Part shown: positions 9,234-18,227 of the stretch, piece after piece
Layout of the letters: every line of letters begins with the position of its first letter
Numbering within the stretch: position 1 is the first letter of the stretch
Assembly: GCF_041355105.1 (NCBI RefSeq)
Contig: NZ_JBFUPK010000001.1
Location: forward strand, 1,984,001-2,048,000
DNA from: Terriglobus sp. RCC_193
Lineage (GTDB): Bacteria; Acidobacteriota; Terriglobia; Terriglobales; Acidobacteriaceae
Direction of reading: 5' to 3'
Length of the DNA: 64,000 bases
The notes under the pieces: generated by a model
The model's database searches: none
Seen by the model: the letters and a program-made list of their open reading frames with translations, nothing else
What the model was told of the DNA's origin: nothing
Translations under genes and position numbers: made by a program

Positions 9234-9709
9234 TAGCCGAGCTTCTCCGGGATGAGGGAGTGGTCGCCAGGATGTTGAGGGCTTCCCATAGGGCGATAAC
9301 CAAACTGCTGAACTCCGAACTGAAAATTGCGGCAACGTGTGTAATCCGTCCCAAGCCCCATCCATCCGTCGGGAAGCCGATCGACACGGAGAGCGAAAGC
9401 ATCGCGGATGGTAAACGTCACTCCGTAGACGGAACCGATACTGGCAACCGAGCCTGCCTGGGGACGAACCGCGAGGTGGACATTTGTCTCATGCTTGGGC
9501 ACCCGTCCCATTGCGAACAGGTAGAAATACGGCGAGTCCGTCTTAAGCGTGTAGTTTCCGTCTTGCATCTCCCGATGGAGCTGGAGTTCCTTCTTGCCCT
9601 TCAGGCAGTAGATGCAATGCTTGTCTGGCTTGAATCCAGACACGTAGACGCCCCAGAGTTGAACGAACGTCTGGCTAGCTGATGCCATTCCTCGCACTTC
9701 TAAGACCAT
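9233..9709 (-). CDS. Unrecognised 158-aa protein of the restriction operon
   Basis: Starts at ATG 9707-9709 with AAGGA seven bases upstream, ten bases after the mod stop, and ends in a TAATG overlap with the helicase gene. The translation is rich in beta-prone segments (FVQLWGVYVSGFKPDKHCIY, NVHLAVRPQAGSVASIGSVY). It has a single CxxC-like pair (CIYCLKGKK) at about residue 33. There is no signal peptide, membrane segment or family I can name. Tight coupling on both sides argues that it works with Mod/Res or with the helicase. Confidence 0.7.
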   Translation of the reverse strand: MVLEVRGMASASQTFVQLWGVYVSGFKPDKHCIYCLKGKKELQLHREMQDGNYTLKTDSPYFYLFAMGRVPKHETNVHLAVRPQAGSVASIGSVYGVTFTIRDAFALRVDRLPDGWMGLGTDYTRCRNFQFGVQQFGYRPMGSPQHPGDHSLIPEKLG

Positions 9710-9719
9710 CTCGCGTTCC

Positions 9720-12587
9720 TTAGCTAACTGAAAACACCTTCATCACCTCGTCACCAAGATGATTGATGACCTTAACTGCAATCCGTCCCGTACTGGGTTT
9801 CGGGAATGTTCGCGAAGTGTCACTGTGTAGAGATTTCCACGCGTCTTCGTCGATATCGGCTTTCAACGTGGTCTTGAGAGCTTTATACGGATCATTGGCG
9901 CCTAAGAAGTAAGCTTGGCGGACAAAGAAACTTTCGGCGTTGTAGTCCGTATCGACAAACCAGCAAGCGATCTCATCCGGCTCTGAGCTCGTCACCTCTC
10001 CTGTTCCCGGATGGAAGATGTCTATACCTTTCAACTTTACTTGGACACCTGTCTCATCGACTGGGATGATGTCGATCTCGGGTTCACCGAAGATCACAAA
10101 GAGATTGCCCTTGCCTGTGTCTTTAAAGTCTTGCGCCATGTGAAGGTCAGCATTCATTCGCGCCTTCAGAACAGGGATCCGGCCCAGTTTTGAAAACTCA
10201 GAAGACTGGGCGTCGAAGTTGAATGCGCACGCGATCAATACGTCAAAAGCGGCGTCTCCTGCTTCGCGCGCCGCTGAAACCAAGTCAGGTCTAGAAACTG
10301 TTCCAAATTCTGGTCCGACCATTATGGCTGCGCGACGTTCCTTGCCATCAAGCTCCTGGTATCGACCTTCTGCGCAGACCATTTCGCCGGGCCACGCGGT
10401 CACCGAACTAAAAGTGATCTTCGCGTGTTTATCAGCCTGTTGAACTCCGCTTTCCTTCAAGGTGTTCAGGATTACTTGCACGAAATTGCCAGCATCGCGA
10501 GGATCGTCATAATTGGTTCGAGCAGATGGCGCTAATTCGTCATCCATCATCTCCAGTACGCGATGAGGCGAGAGGCTTTCTACCGTAAAAGGCCCGGCGA
10601 CGCGGACCTTAGCACTGTCCTCATAGGGCCTGTCGTAGAGGTTAACGAATTCAGCTTTGCCTGAGATAGAAGCATCAATCGCGCTCTGTCTGGCGTTCCG
10701 CTGGTTCCACCATTCAGTATGAAGATTCTTCGCAATCCCGCTCCAAGAAGCAGTTGGTTCGCGAGGAACTTCCCACTCTTGGAAGTTCGTTTTGACCGAA
10801 GAATTCAGCTGCTGAAGGAGCGGTTCAAGAGATCTCTTGTAGTTCTCCCAAATGATGTCGATTTCAGCGTTGTTAGCAATGGAGCCGGAAGTACTGTCTT
10901 TTATCTTGCGATACACAAAACCATGACGAACGTCCGCTCTGATTGGTGCGTCGGCCGGCACGCGCCCTTGCAACTCCGCTTCTTTGACTTGGCCTTCACG
11001 GGAATCAGAGAGAAGGTAGAAAGGGTATCGTGCCCCCATGATGCGTGCTCGGGCGAGGGCGAGTGCCACCCGTGACGTGTCGATTGTGATCCAGCGTCGC
11101 CCCCATTGCTCAGCCACATACGCGGTTGTACCCGAGCCACAAGTCGGATCGATCACTAGGTCGCCGGGATCGGTAACCATCAGAATGCACCGCTTTACAA
11201 TCTCGGCGTTGGTTTGGACAACGTAGATGGGAGATGACGCGCCTCCTAGCCCGTCCCACCAGTTCGAAATCTGCTTAGCAGATGGCTGAGAAGCATATTT
11301 GATAAAACGGACATCTCGATTGAGCGGCAGAAGTCGGTCAGCTCGAGCGAGCCGTTCCATACCTGGAGTCGTCCCATCTTCTTCGATCACGGTGTGCTTC
11401 CAGCACTGGCCCTCGCCTATCGGAAACGTTCGCCCCTGAAACTCAAAATCGCGTGACTGATTCTTTCGGAAGCCACCACTCTTGAGAGGGTTAGGTGCGA
11501 ATGAGCGGGCGTCTCTGTATCTGCTCCGAAAGGCGGGAAGATCTTCTCTGTAGGGGACGTCGTCTCGCTGTTCGAGTGCAGCCATTGTGAGCCGTTCACC
11601 GGTAGAGAGTTCGACTGAGCTAAAATCTTCGACGACTTCGGCATCACTTCTGGTCTCGTAGAGCGGGCGAAATTTCAAAGCGCCGGACTCTTTAGGCGAA
11701 CGTCCGTAGCAAAGAATGAAGTCATTCACGGGGTCCATCGTCCCGCTAATTTGACTGCCTTTCTTTTTCACGACGATTTCGGTGATGAAGTTTTCATCAC
11801 CGAAGACTTCATCAAGAACACATCGCACTCGGTGGACGTTTTCATCGCCAATCTGCACAAAGACTGCACCCGAAGGAGAGAGCAAATCTCGTGCCAGTAT
11901 CAGCCTGTCTCGGACATAGTTCAGGTACGAATGAACGCCATCACGCCACGTATCCCGAAAGGCCTTTACCTGTTCAGGTTCGCGTGTGATGAACTGAGCC
12001 TTGTCGTTCTTGTCGTTTCTATCGGTCGTGGACCACTGAAAATTGGAGTTGAACTTAATTCCGTATGGAGGATCGAAGTAGACGCATTGCACCTTACCTC
12101 GAAGACCTTCTCTCTCTGCAAGCGAAGCCATCACTTGCAGGCTGTCACCAAGAATCATGCGATTCGACCAATGCTGCTCGTGTTGGTAAAATTCAGTCCT
12201 AGCGTCGTCGTTGGGCAAACCGTTGAAGTCTGCGAACAGATCTATTTGAGTTTTATCTGTGACACTGCCTGCACGAGCCTTTTCTGTTTCATGCTTGAGG
12301 TCGTCGATTAGAACCTTCGGGTGAACTTTCTCCTGAATGTAGAGAGGAGGGGCAGGTACCTTGAGTAGCTCATCGACTGCTTCGCCTGTCTCCGGGTATT
12401 TCCCACGCCAAATCAACTGTGGATCAAGGTCGGGATTCCGTCGTTGATATGCCACTCGAACGGGCCTCTGGTCCTCCTCGCGCATCACTGATTGAAATTC
12501 AGCAGTCGGTATGTTCTTACGCGAGGCTTCGTCATGGACGAGGGTTTCGATCTTCTTGGTCGCGGTGGTCTGTGCTTTTTTCGCCAT
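9720..12587 (-). CDS. Type III-like site-specific DNA methyltransferase (Mod), adenine-specific
   Basis: A 955-aa beta-class amino-methyltransferase: motif IV DPPYG at 172-176 comes before the AdoMet motif I DPTCGSGTTAY at 480-490. This is the order found in type III Mod proteins, which methylate adenine N6 on one strand. It is longer than typical Mod (about 600-700 aa); the extra C-terminal ~400 residues may hold target recognition or an accessory domain. It follows the res-like gene by 5 bases on the same strand, so the pair is a restriction-modification unit with res first. A phage-defence role is inferred from family and context. Confidence 0.9.
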   Translation of the reverse strand: MAKKAQTTATKKIETLVHDEASRKNIPTAEFQSVMREEDQRPVRVAYQRRNPDLDPQLIWRGKYPETGEAVDELLKVPAPPLYIQEKVHPKVLIDDLKHETEKARAGSVTDKTQIDLFADFNGLPNDDARTEFYQHEQHWSNRMILGDSLQVMASLAEREGLRGKVQCVYFDPPYGIKFNSNFQWSTTDRNDKNDKAQFITREPEQVKAFRDTWRDGVHSYLNYVRDRLILARDLLSPSGAVFVQIGDENVHRVRCVLDEVFGDENFITEIVVKKKGSQISGTMDPVNDFILCYGRSPKESGALKFRPLYETRSDAEVVEDFSSVELSTGERLTMAALEQRDDVPYREDLPAFRSRYRDARSFAPNPLKSGGFRKNQSRDFEFQGRTFPIGEGQCWKHTVIEEDGTTPGMERLARADRLLPLNRDVRFIKYASQPSAKQISNWWDGLGGASSPIYVVQTNAEIVKRCILMVTDPGDLVIDPTCGSGTTAYVAEQWGRRWITIDTSRVALALARARIMGARYPFYLLSDSREGQVKEAELQGRVPADAPIRADVRHGFVYRKIKDSTSGSIANNAEIDIIWENYKRSLEPLLQQLNSSVKTNFQEWEVPREPTASWSGIAKNLHTEWWNQRNARQSAIDASISGKAEFVNLYDRPYEDSAKVRVAGPFTVESLSPHRVLEMMDDELAPSARTNYDDPRDAGNFVQVILNTLKESGVQQADKHAKITFSSVTAWPGEMVCAEGRYQELDGKERRAAIMVGPEFGTVSRPDLVSAAREAGDAAFDVLIACAFNFDAQSSEFSKLGRIPVLKARMNADLHMAQDFKDTGKGNLFVIFGEPEIDIIPVDETGVQVKLKGIDIFHPGTGEVTSSEPDEIACWFVDTDYNAESFFVRQAYFLGANDPYKALKTTLKADIDEDAWKSLHSDTSRTFPKPSTGRIAVKVINHLGDEVMKVFSVS

Positions 12588-12592
12588 GACAG

Positions 12593-15500
12593 TTAACCCT
12601 TTGTCTCGTATGCTGCCGGAATCTCGGCGATCATCTGATTGAATTTCGCTTCGACTTCTTTCGCGAACTCAGTCTCGATCGCGTAGACCGAGGTGAACTC
12701 CGCAAAGGCCCAGCGACCGTGTGTTCCGCTGTGATTAATTGCCGGGACCCAGTACGTGTTCATCGTTGATTTCTTGTCTTTCGCGTCTTCTCCACGGTAG
12801 CCCTTGATCTCGACAATGAGGTTCAGAAGATCTTCCTCACCGCTTCCGTCGTCAATCCGAACGATAAAGTCTGGACGGTAGATTCTGTTTACGGCACCTA
12901 CTCGGTAAGGAACCTCGAAGCCCATCGAATGATTCTTGACGTAGCTCCGAACACGGGGATGCGCTTCAGCCACACGACAGAACTCGCCTTCCCAGTCGCT
13001 ATCGAGGATCACCCAGTTCACGTGCGACTTGTCAGGGGCTGTTTGATATCGCTCAGTCTTAGTGGTCGTGAAGTTGATATTGCGGCTTGAACCTTCGGGT
13101 GTGTACGGATCGAGAATTGCCCTAATGGGCGTCTCTTTTTCCATCTTCCGAGTAATTGCTGTCGTGATGCGGTCACATGCGATGTCTTGAAGTTCTTGGT
13201 ACATGAGCTGTGCTGGGAATGTCCCTCCAACGCAGATCAGGTGCTTATCGAGCCATTGCTTGACGATGCGGCTCAGTTGCGGGAACAAGTAAAGTTTTGG
13301 CTCCTCTCCCTCGTCACGCCACTTGGTATAAAGCAACCTTTTGGTGAGGTTCATCACAAGCGTCGAGTGTCGGAGGTCTCCGAGATGTCGGAGATTTAAG
13401 TCGACGCCTTCGCCGATGATGCCTTGATTGTGCGTTACGGAAGGGCCTACAACATCTGGATTCAGCACGAGGGTCGAATCGTCATTGAACTCGGCCTCCA
13501 ATCGCTCAGCAGGAAGCTCCACCCGATAGCCTTGGACCCGTGGGAAACGAATCTCCAAACGCTCGCGTTCCGAAAGTGCCTTTACGTGAATAACCTCGCG
13601 CGGAGCTTGTGGCGGAGCAATCACTGGTTTGGCCGTGAAGTCGAATGGTATGCCGAGGATATCCGCATACTCAACGGGGAACAGGCCTGCGTCCTCTCCT
13701 TCAGTGAGCAGTTCGTAGGACTGGCGACGCAATGCGCGACCGATGACTTGCTCGCAAAGAAGTTGCGTTCCAAAGGCACGAACGCCCAGAACGTGCGTGA
13801 CCGTATTGGCGTCCCAACCTTCGGTGAGCATAGACACCGAAACGACACAGCGAATCGACTCTCCAAGACGATCCTTCTTGCCTACGGTGTTCATCACCTC
13901 ACGAAGAATCTGAACATCGTCGATCTCTTCGGCGCTTTGCTGCTGCCCGCTTCGAGCGACAAGTTCGCGCCGGAATTGCTCGATCTCAGGCCCTGCGGCT
14001 TTGCGAAAGCTGTCGTCTAAATCCCCGCCAGATTCAAGCTGGGCGCTGTCGATCAAGAGCGTCCGAGGGCGAGAGGTAGTGTTTCCGCTTTCATCGAAAT
14101 TGCTGAATAGCTTTAGCCGACCGGGGATCGTCTGTTCGCCTTCGGGAGTGTCGCGGACGAACCCAGAGATGTAGTCATAGACCAGCTTCGATGTGGAGGT
14201 GTTGTTGCAGACCACGATGAAGCAAGGGGGGATGGAAATTCCAGCGTCCTTCCAACTTTCGTAAGTCTTCTCATAATGGCCGTACAGGGCCTCAAGTGCC
14301 GTCTGAAGCTCAACGGGTAGCGAAAGGGGGTCGAGTTTATCTCCCTTGCCTTTGCCCTTCTTGGGCATCTTCTGCCGGATGTTCTCCCACAAGTTGCGGA
14401 ACTTTGGCATATCGGCGCCGGGTATGTTGTCCGCTACTGGAACGCGCGGTAGTTTGACGATGCCGCACTCGATCGCATCCATCAGCGAAAAGTCGCTCAT
14501 AGTCCAGGGGAAGAGAGTCCCCTCGGCATAGCCCGAACCGCGGAGGAAAAATGGTGTTGCCGAGAGATCAATGACGCGGGAAACACCTATCTTCCGCTTC
14601 ACCGCCTCTAAACCCGTGATCCACATTCGCGCCGCTTCTTCGTTTTCCTTCGCTTCCTGCTTTTCGTCAGACGCAATGTCTGTTTCGTCCGATTCGCCGT
14701 CCTTGTGGCGATAGCAGTGATGCGCTTCATCATTGATGACCAGGATGTTCTTCATGCCAAGAAGCTCGGGCATGACGCGTTGTAACATCTGTCCCTCTGT
14801 CTCAAGCGTGTTCAATTCTTCACCACGACCTTGCAATAACCCTCGTGTGCCTTTGGACAACTCCATGCGTTCGCGTGGCTTGAACTTGTGGTAGTTTTCA
14901 ACGACCACAACAGCACGCTGAATATCTTGAAGCATGTCTTGAGGCACAAGTTCCCGAGTCGAGTAATAGTTGTAGGGGTCGTTAGGCTTGATGACATTGA
15001 GGCGGTCTCGGATCGTTAAGCCCGGAGCCACAACAAGAAACCCTTTGGTGAAATGACTGTTTGGTCGGCGAACTGCATTGACCGTCTGCCAAGCGATCAA
15101 CATCGCCATGACAGTCGTCTTGCCGGCTCCCGTCGCAAGTTTGAGCGCCAGCCGAAGGAGTTCAGGATTGGCTTCTTTGTTCGCGTCAACTAGATGCTGC
15201 AGGTATTTCCGCTTCCAGGTGTCACGTTTCGGAGCGACCTCAGTCAGCCAGATCGCAGTCTCTACCGCCTCTACCTGACAGAAAAACGGACGAACACCAG
15301 TGAACTCATAGTTGCGCCAATGTTCCAAGAGGCGTGCGGTCTCTGGTGAAACATTCCAGTCTGAGGAACTGGGTAGTTTTCGCCAAGCGTCCACTTCCGC
15401 GCGGAGATCGTTGATGATCGCGGAGGCGTATTGCTGCTGTTTTGTGGAGAGGCCGTCATCGGATTGCAACTGAAGGGATGTCTGAGTCGCTTGGCCCTTC

Positions 15501-15664
15501 CGCATTCGTGGTTTGGGTATAGGCGAGATGAATTCAGCGCGACGGCGGGAGTCGGCAATCAGTTGGGTCGGCTGACCGTCCTTGTCGAGCTCCCAATGCT
15601 TCCGAGGCTCCTGATAGGGACTGTTGAGAATCGGATGCTCGAAAAAAGGGTGCTCAGCGGCCAC
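12593..15664 (-). CDS. Type III-like restriction enzyme Res subunit (SF2 helicase plus nuclease)
   Basis: A 1023-aa DEAD/DEAH helicase-nuclease. Walker A is ATGAGKT at 177-183, Walker B NDEAHH near 312, then SATPFF, and motif VI VIGRALRR after LTEGWDANTVTHVLGVRAFG. The C-terminus carries a PD-(D/E)xK-type nuclease: RPDFIVRIDD then LIVEIKGYR. These are the parts of type III Res, which moves along DNA by ATP hydrolysis and cuts. It lies 110 bases downstream of the WYL regulator on the same strand and is followed by mod. An alternative is a related Mod/Res-like defence system with a different cutting rule. Confidence 0.9.
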   Translation of the reverse strand: MAAEHPFFEHPILNSPYQEPRKHWELDKDGQPTQLIADSRRRAEFISPIPKPRMRKGQATQTSLQLQSDDGLSTKQQQYASAIINDLRAEVDAWRKLPSSSDWNVSPETARLLEHWRNYEFTGVRPFFCQVEAVETAIWLTEVAPKRDTWKRKYLQHLVDANKEANPELLRLALKLATGAGKTTVMAMLIAWQTVNAVRRPNSHFTKGFLVVAPGLTIRDRLNVIKPNDPYNYYSTRELVPQDMLQDIQRAVVVVENYHKFKPRERMELSKGTRGLLQGRGEELNTLETEGQMLQRVMPELLGMKNILVINDEAHHCYRHKDGESDETDIASDEKQEAKENEEAARMWITGLEAVKRKIGVSRVIDLSATPFFLRGSGYAEGTLFPWTMSDFSLMDAIECGIVKLPRVPVADNIPGADMPKFRNLWENIRQKMPKKGKGKGDKLDPLSLPVELQTALEALYGHYEKTYESWKDAGISIPPCFIVVCNNTSTSKLVYDYISGFVRDTPEGEQTIPGRLKLFSNFDESGNTTSRPRTLLIDSAQLESGGDLDDSFRKAAGPEIEQFRRELVARSGQQQSAEEIDDVQILREVMNTVGKKDRLGESIRCVVSVSMLTEGWDANTVTHVLGVRAFGTQLLCEQVIGRALRRQSYELLTEGEDAGLFPVEYADILGIPFDFTAKPVIAPPQAPREVIHVKALSERERLEIRFPRVQGYRVELPAERLEAEFNDDSTLVLNPDVVGPSVTHNQGIIGEGVDLNLRHLGDLRHSTLVMNLTKRLLYTKWRDEGEEPKLYLFPQLSRIVKQWLDKHLICVGGTFPAQLMYQELQDIACDRITTAITRKMEKETPIRAILDPYTPEGSSRNINFTTTKTERYQTAPDKSHVNWVILDSDWEGEFCRVAEAHPRVRSYVKNHSMGFEVPYRVGAVNRIYRPDFIVRIDDGSGEEDLLNLIVEIKGYRGEDAKDKKSTMNTYWVPAINHSGTHGRWAFAEFTSVYAIETEFAKEVEAKFNQMIAEIPAAYETKG

Positions 15665-15774
15665 GGAAATCCTTCACAATCGCATATTTCAGATGCACCA
15701 ATTTTGCCACATCAGACTATGAATCAATCCATAGACGCGTATCCGTAGCAAAACGCTAAGTATCGACAAATTAG

Positions 15775-16653
15775 CTATTTGTCGACTTCGAGAAGCACTT
15801 TTTCGAACGCCTCTTTGTTTTGCACAATGACCGGAGTTTCACGGACGTTGTCGAGAACATGCGCTACGTCGAGACGAAGCCGTTTGCGAAAGTAGTAGAG
15901 GAATGACTTTCGAATAGGAATGACGATCTTCTGATCGCTCATGCAGTAGTCCTGAGCGACGACGTCTCTCTGACTTTCACTCAATAGGGGATTGGGGACC
16001 AGAACCACATCGAAATACTGGTGCCAGCTCAAATCGAGAGAACCCGGTTTAAGCTGAACGTCGTCCCCGTCGATACCCAGACATCGAGAAAGAAGAAAAT
16101 CCTTGAACCTTTTGTCCAAGTGGCAGAAGGCCCTGACATGCCATCTGAGGCCGTCGTTAGCAAATGCATGAGGACTGATCCATCTCCAAACCGGCTCGGT
16201 ACGTTCTATGTTCATCGACTGATAGAGAACGCGAACTGCTCGCTGGGAGCGTACAGCGTCCAAGACTTTTCGTAAGACAATCACATCGACCCGTCTTTGC
16301 GGAAGAGGCATAGACTCTGCGGGCGGCATTCCCGAGAGCCAAAGATCGGCTGCCTCGACGGAATGGTCCGTAACGGCTTTGAGGCGATTCAGATAATCGT
16401 CCCCATCTGGTTTGGTGAGCTGTGGAGCAAATGAGGCCGACGGGACGTAGCGTTTGGCGCTCTTGTCGTAGATCAGACTTCCGGGAAATTTTTCTTCATA
16501 CCTACCCAGATCGGCTGACGCCTGGGGAGTGGAGACTCCGAACTGCTCGGTTAAATCCGAGCGATTGATAGAGCCAACCCAGAAGAGCCGAAATTCTATG
16601 AATTCGAGCCTTTGCTCGACGCCCCAGCGGATTTTGCGCTGACCGATGTCCAT
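15775..16653 (-). CDS. WYL-domain transcriptional regulator (CapW/BrxR-like)
   Basis: A 292-aa regulator with an N-terminal winged helix (about residues 14-60, INRSDLTEQFGVSTPQASAD), then a WYL domain (VRVLYQSMNIERTEP and PHAFANDGLRWHVRAFCH) and a C-terminal WCX-like part. WYL proteins of this build (CapW in CBASS, BrxR in BREX) repress defence islands and release in response to a ligand. The start ATG 16651-16653 (MDIGQRK) has GGAAGG upstream; a TTG 48 bases earlier also fits but is weaker. The gene stands between the restriction operon (same strand) and CBASS (divergent), with a perfect inverted repeat in the shared promoter. Confidence 0.88.
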   Translation of the reverse strand: MDIGQRKIRWGVEQRLEFIEFRLFWVGSINRSDLTEQFGVSTPQASADLGRYEEKFPGSLIYDKSAKRYVPSASFAPQLTKPDGDDYLNRLKAVTDHSVEAADLWLSGMPPAESMPLPQRRVDVIVLRKVLDAVRSQRAVRVLYQSMNIERTEPVWRWISPHAFANDGLRWHVRAFCHLDKRFKDFLLSRCLGIDGDDVQLKPGSLDLSWHQYFDVVLVPNPLLSESQRDVVAQDYCMSDQKIVIPIRKSFLYYFRKRLRLDVAHVLDNVRETPVIVQNKEAFEKVLLEVDK

Positions 16654-16704
16654 TGGTCGAAAACCTTCCGTATGACCAAGATAACACGTAAAGTTTAGCA
16701 ACTC

Positions 16705-16744
16705 GTAAAGAAACTTGACTCATAAGGTTTCTTTACCGTACGAT
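16705..16744. promoter_or_regulatory. Inverted repeat GTAAAGAAAC-N12-GTTTCTTTAC and CBASS promoter
   Basis: The arms at 16705-16714 and 16727-16736 are a perfect 10-bp inverted repeat with a 12-base spacer. TTGACT at 16715-16720, inside the spacer, can serve as a -35 box, and TACGAT at 16739-16744 as a -10 (18-bp spacing). The right arm thus lies between -35 and -10, where a bound dimer would block transcription toward the CD-NTase gene. The left arm points toward the WYL gene. This is the placement expected for a CapW/BrxR operator; binding is inferred. Confidence 0.7.
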
Positions 16745-16770
16745 CCAAGCTGAATCTCACAGGAGGCTTT

Positions 16771-17721
16771 ATGCCGCTATCGAACACCAAACTCTGCTAC
16801 TACGATTCGAACGTCTTGCGGCTGCCTGCGGACAAACGAACCGAGTACCACGCTCAAGTTGACCGGCTGATCGCCGAACTCTCGAAGAGCCTGAAGGATA
16901 AGGCCGAGATCAAGATCACGAAAGTTGTGAAGGCTGGCTCGTTTGCGAAGTTTACGATTCTCCGAAAGACAAACCTGAATCCAGTGGATGTAGATGTCGT
17001 CTTCTACATCTCTGGGCGGAACATCGATCACGAAACACTCAAGGGTCTTAACGACACCATCTACGATCTGCTGCTCAAGGTTTATCCGAACAAGGCAGTT
17101 GGAGACTTTGAGATTCAGCGAAAGGCTCTCACTGTCGAGTTCGTTGCTAGTGGGCTGAACGTAGACGTGGTGCCCGTCATTGAAGATCCATCTCGCCCGG
17201 GCTATGGCTGGCAGTTTGATCTCGAGAGCCCCGGTACTCATCTCGAAACTTGCGCCCCTTGTCAGATTCAATTTGTCCGCGCACGAAAAGCAAAAGATAA
17301 GGATTTTCGGACTCTTGTTCGCCTCGCAAAGCGCTGGCGGAACTACGCCGAGCTGAAGCCTCTCAAATCGTTCACGATTGAACTGATCATGGCGTATGTC
17401 CTCGATAAGAACGGTTCCGAAGGGTCGATTGAACAAAAGTTTCGGCGCTTTCTCGTGTACATCGCTCAGTCTCAACTCAAAGAAGTTATTAGTTTTCCCG
17501 AAAACCAAACGCCGCTGGGCACATTTAGCGATCCGGTCGTGATCATTGATCCCGTTTACAGCCTCAACAATGTCGCAGCTCGAATCACCGAGGAGGAACG
17601 GAAGACTATCGTTGCTGGCGCTCAAAGCGCATGGGAGGCTGCACACTTCGCTTCGACCGAAGACGATGAAGACATCTGGAAGGAAGTCTTCGGGCCTGGC
17701 TTTAAGACGGAGGAAGAATAA
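16771..17721 (+). CDS. CBASS CD-NTase (cyclic oligonucleotide synthase)
   Basis: A 316-aa cGAS/DncV-like nucleotidyltransferase. The catalytic signature is present: KAGSFAKFT with Gly56-Ser57, then PVDVDVVFYI with Asp73 and Asp75, and a third acidic residue Asp132 in GLNVDVVPVIED. A helical OAS1-like C-terminal domain follows (TLVRLAKRWRNYAELK). AGGAGG lies at 16761-16766. CD-NTases make cyclic di- or trinucleotides when phage is sensed. The neighbouring HORMA and TRIP13-like genes make this a type III CBASS synthase. The clade and product cannot be decided from motifs alone; HORMA partners favour a CdnC- or CdnD-like enzyme. The stop overlaps the next start (TAATG). Confidence 0.92.
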   Translation: MPLSNTKLCYYDSNVLRLPADKRTEYHAQVDRLIAELSKSLKDKAEIKITKVVKAGSFAKFTILRKTNLNPVDVDVVFYISGRNIDHETLKGLNDTIYDLLLKVYPNKAVGDFEIQRKALTVEFVASGLNVDVVPVIEDPSRPGYGWQFDLESPGTHLETCAPCQIQFVRARKAKDKDFRTLVRLAKRWRNYAELKPLKSFTIELIMAYVLDKNGSEGSIEQKFRRFLVYIAQSQLKEVISFPENQTPLGTFSDPVVIIDPVYSLNNVAARITEEERKTIVAGAQSAWEAAHFASTEDDEDIWKEVFGPGFKTEEE

Positions 17722-18227
17722 TGGGAACCGCATCGACCACTGGCAGCCTTACCTACAGCACCGTCGATATCGAGAAGGTCGTCCGGAAGGTGACCACCGA
17801 TCTCAAGATGATCGCGCAGAGCACAAGCGCGATTACCGAAACCTTGGCGCAAACATACGGAGAGGACATCGAGTTGCTTGCCAAGAATGGCTACCTCGAA
17901 TCAGTTGACCTGACGTTGCTCACCGGCGGTGAAAATGGTACAGAAGTCAAAGCGACCAAGTACATCGTAAACACCGCCGCGGGGGATTTGACATCCAGCC
18001 GCCCTGGAGGCGTCTTGTGGCCCCGCGTCGCGAATCCTTACCTGCGGATCATTCTGACGTACACATCGTCCTATGACTCGGCTGCGCGTAACACTATGAG
18101 CTCCCGTTTGAATGTCGCCTGGCAACCGACTTCCGTTAGCACAAGCCATGTTGGCCTTCCGCAATCGGGTGGCCGAGACTACGCGAGCAACGGCTGGGGT
18201 ATGCAGAGAAAGGACTTCGGAGCATGA
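17721..18227 (+). CDS. cap7: CBASS HORMA-domain protein (Cap7-like)
   Basis: A 168-aa protein that matches my memory of bacterial HORMA proteins in pattern: an N-terminal helix (VDIEKVVRKVTTDLKMIAQS), DIELLAKNGYL, then strands (VDLTLLTGG, EVKATKYIV), RIILTYTSSYDSAAR, and a C-terminal tail ending DYASNGWGMQRKDF. In type III CBASS the HORMA protein senses phage peptide, closes its safety belt and binds and activates the CD-NTase. Both gene ends overlap their neighbours (TAATG upstream, ATGA downstream). Only one HORMA gene is present, so this looks like a single-HORMA version rather than Cap7 plus Cap8. Confidence 0.85.
   Translation: MGTASTTGSLTYSTVDIEKVVRKVTTDLKMIAQSTSAITETLAQTYGEDIELLAKNGYLESVDLTLLTGGENGTEVKATKYIVNTAAGDLTSSRPGGVLWPRVANPYLRIILTYTSSYDSAARNTMSSRLNVAWQPTSVSTSHVGLPQSGGRDYASNGWGMQRKDFGA

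Noticed and set aside
12593-15664. Res-like gene considered as a BREX or type I HsdR component
   Set aside because: No PglZ, BrxC or HsdS is present, and the partner methyltransferase has the beta-class motif order of type III Mod.
16777-17733. A 318-codon minus-strand frame opposite the CD-NTase gene
   Set aside because: The plus strand carries the catalytic motifs, a ribosome site and operon overlaps; the antisense frame has none.
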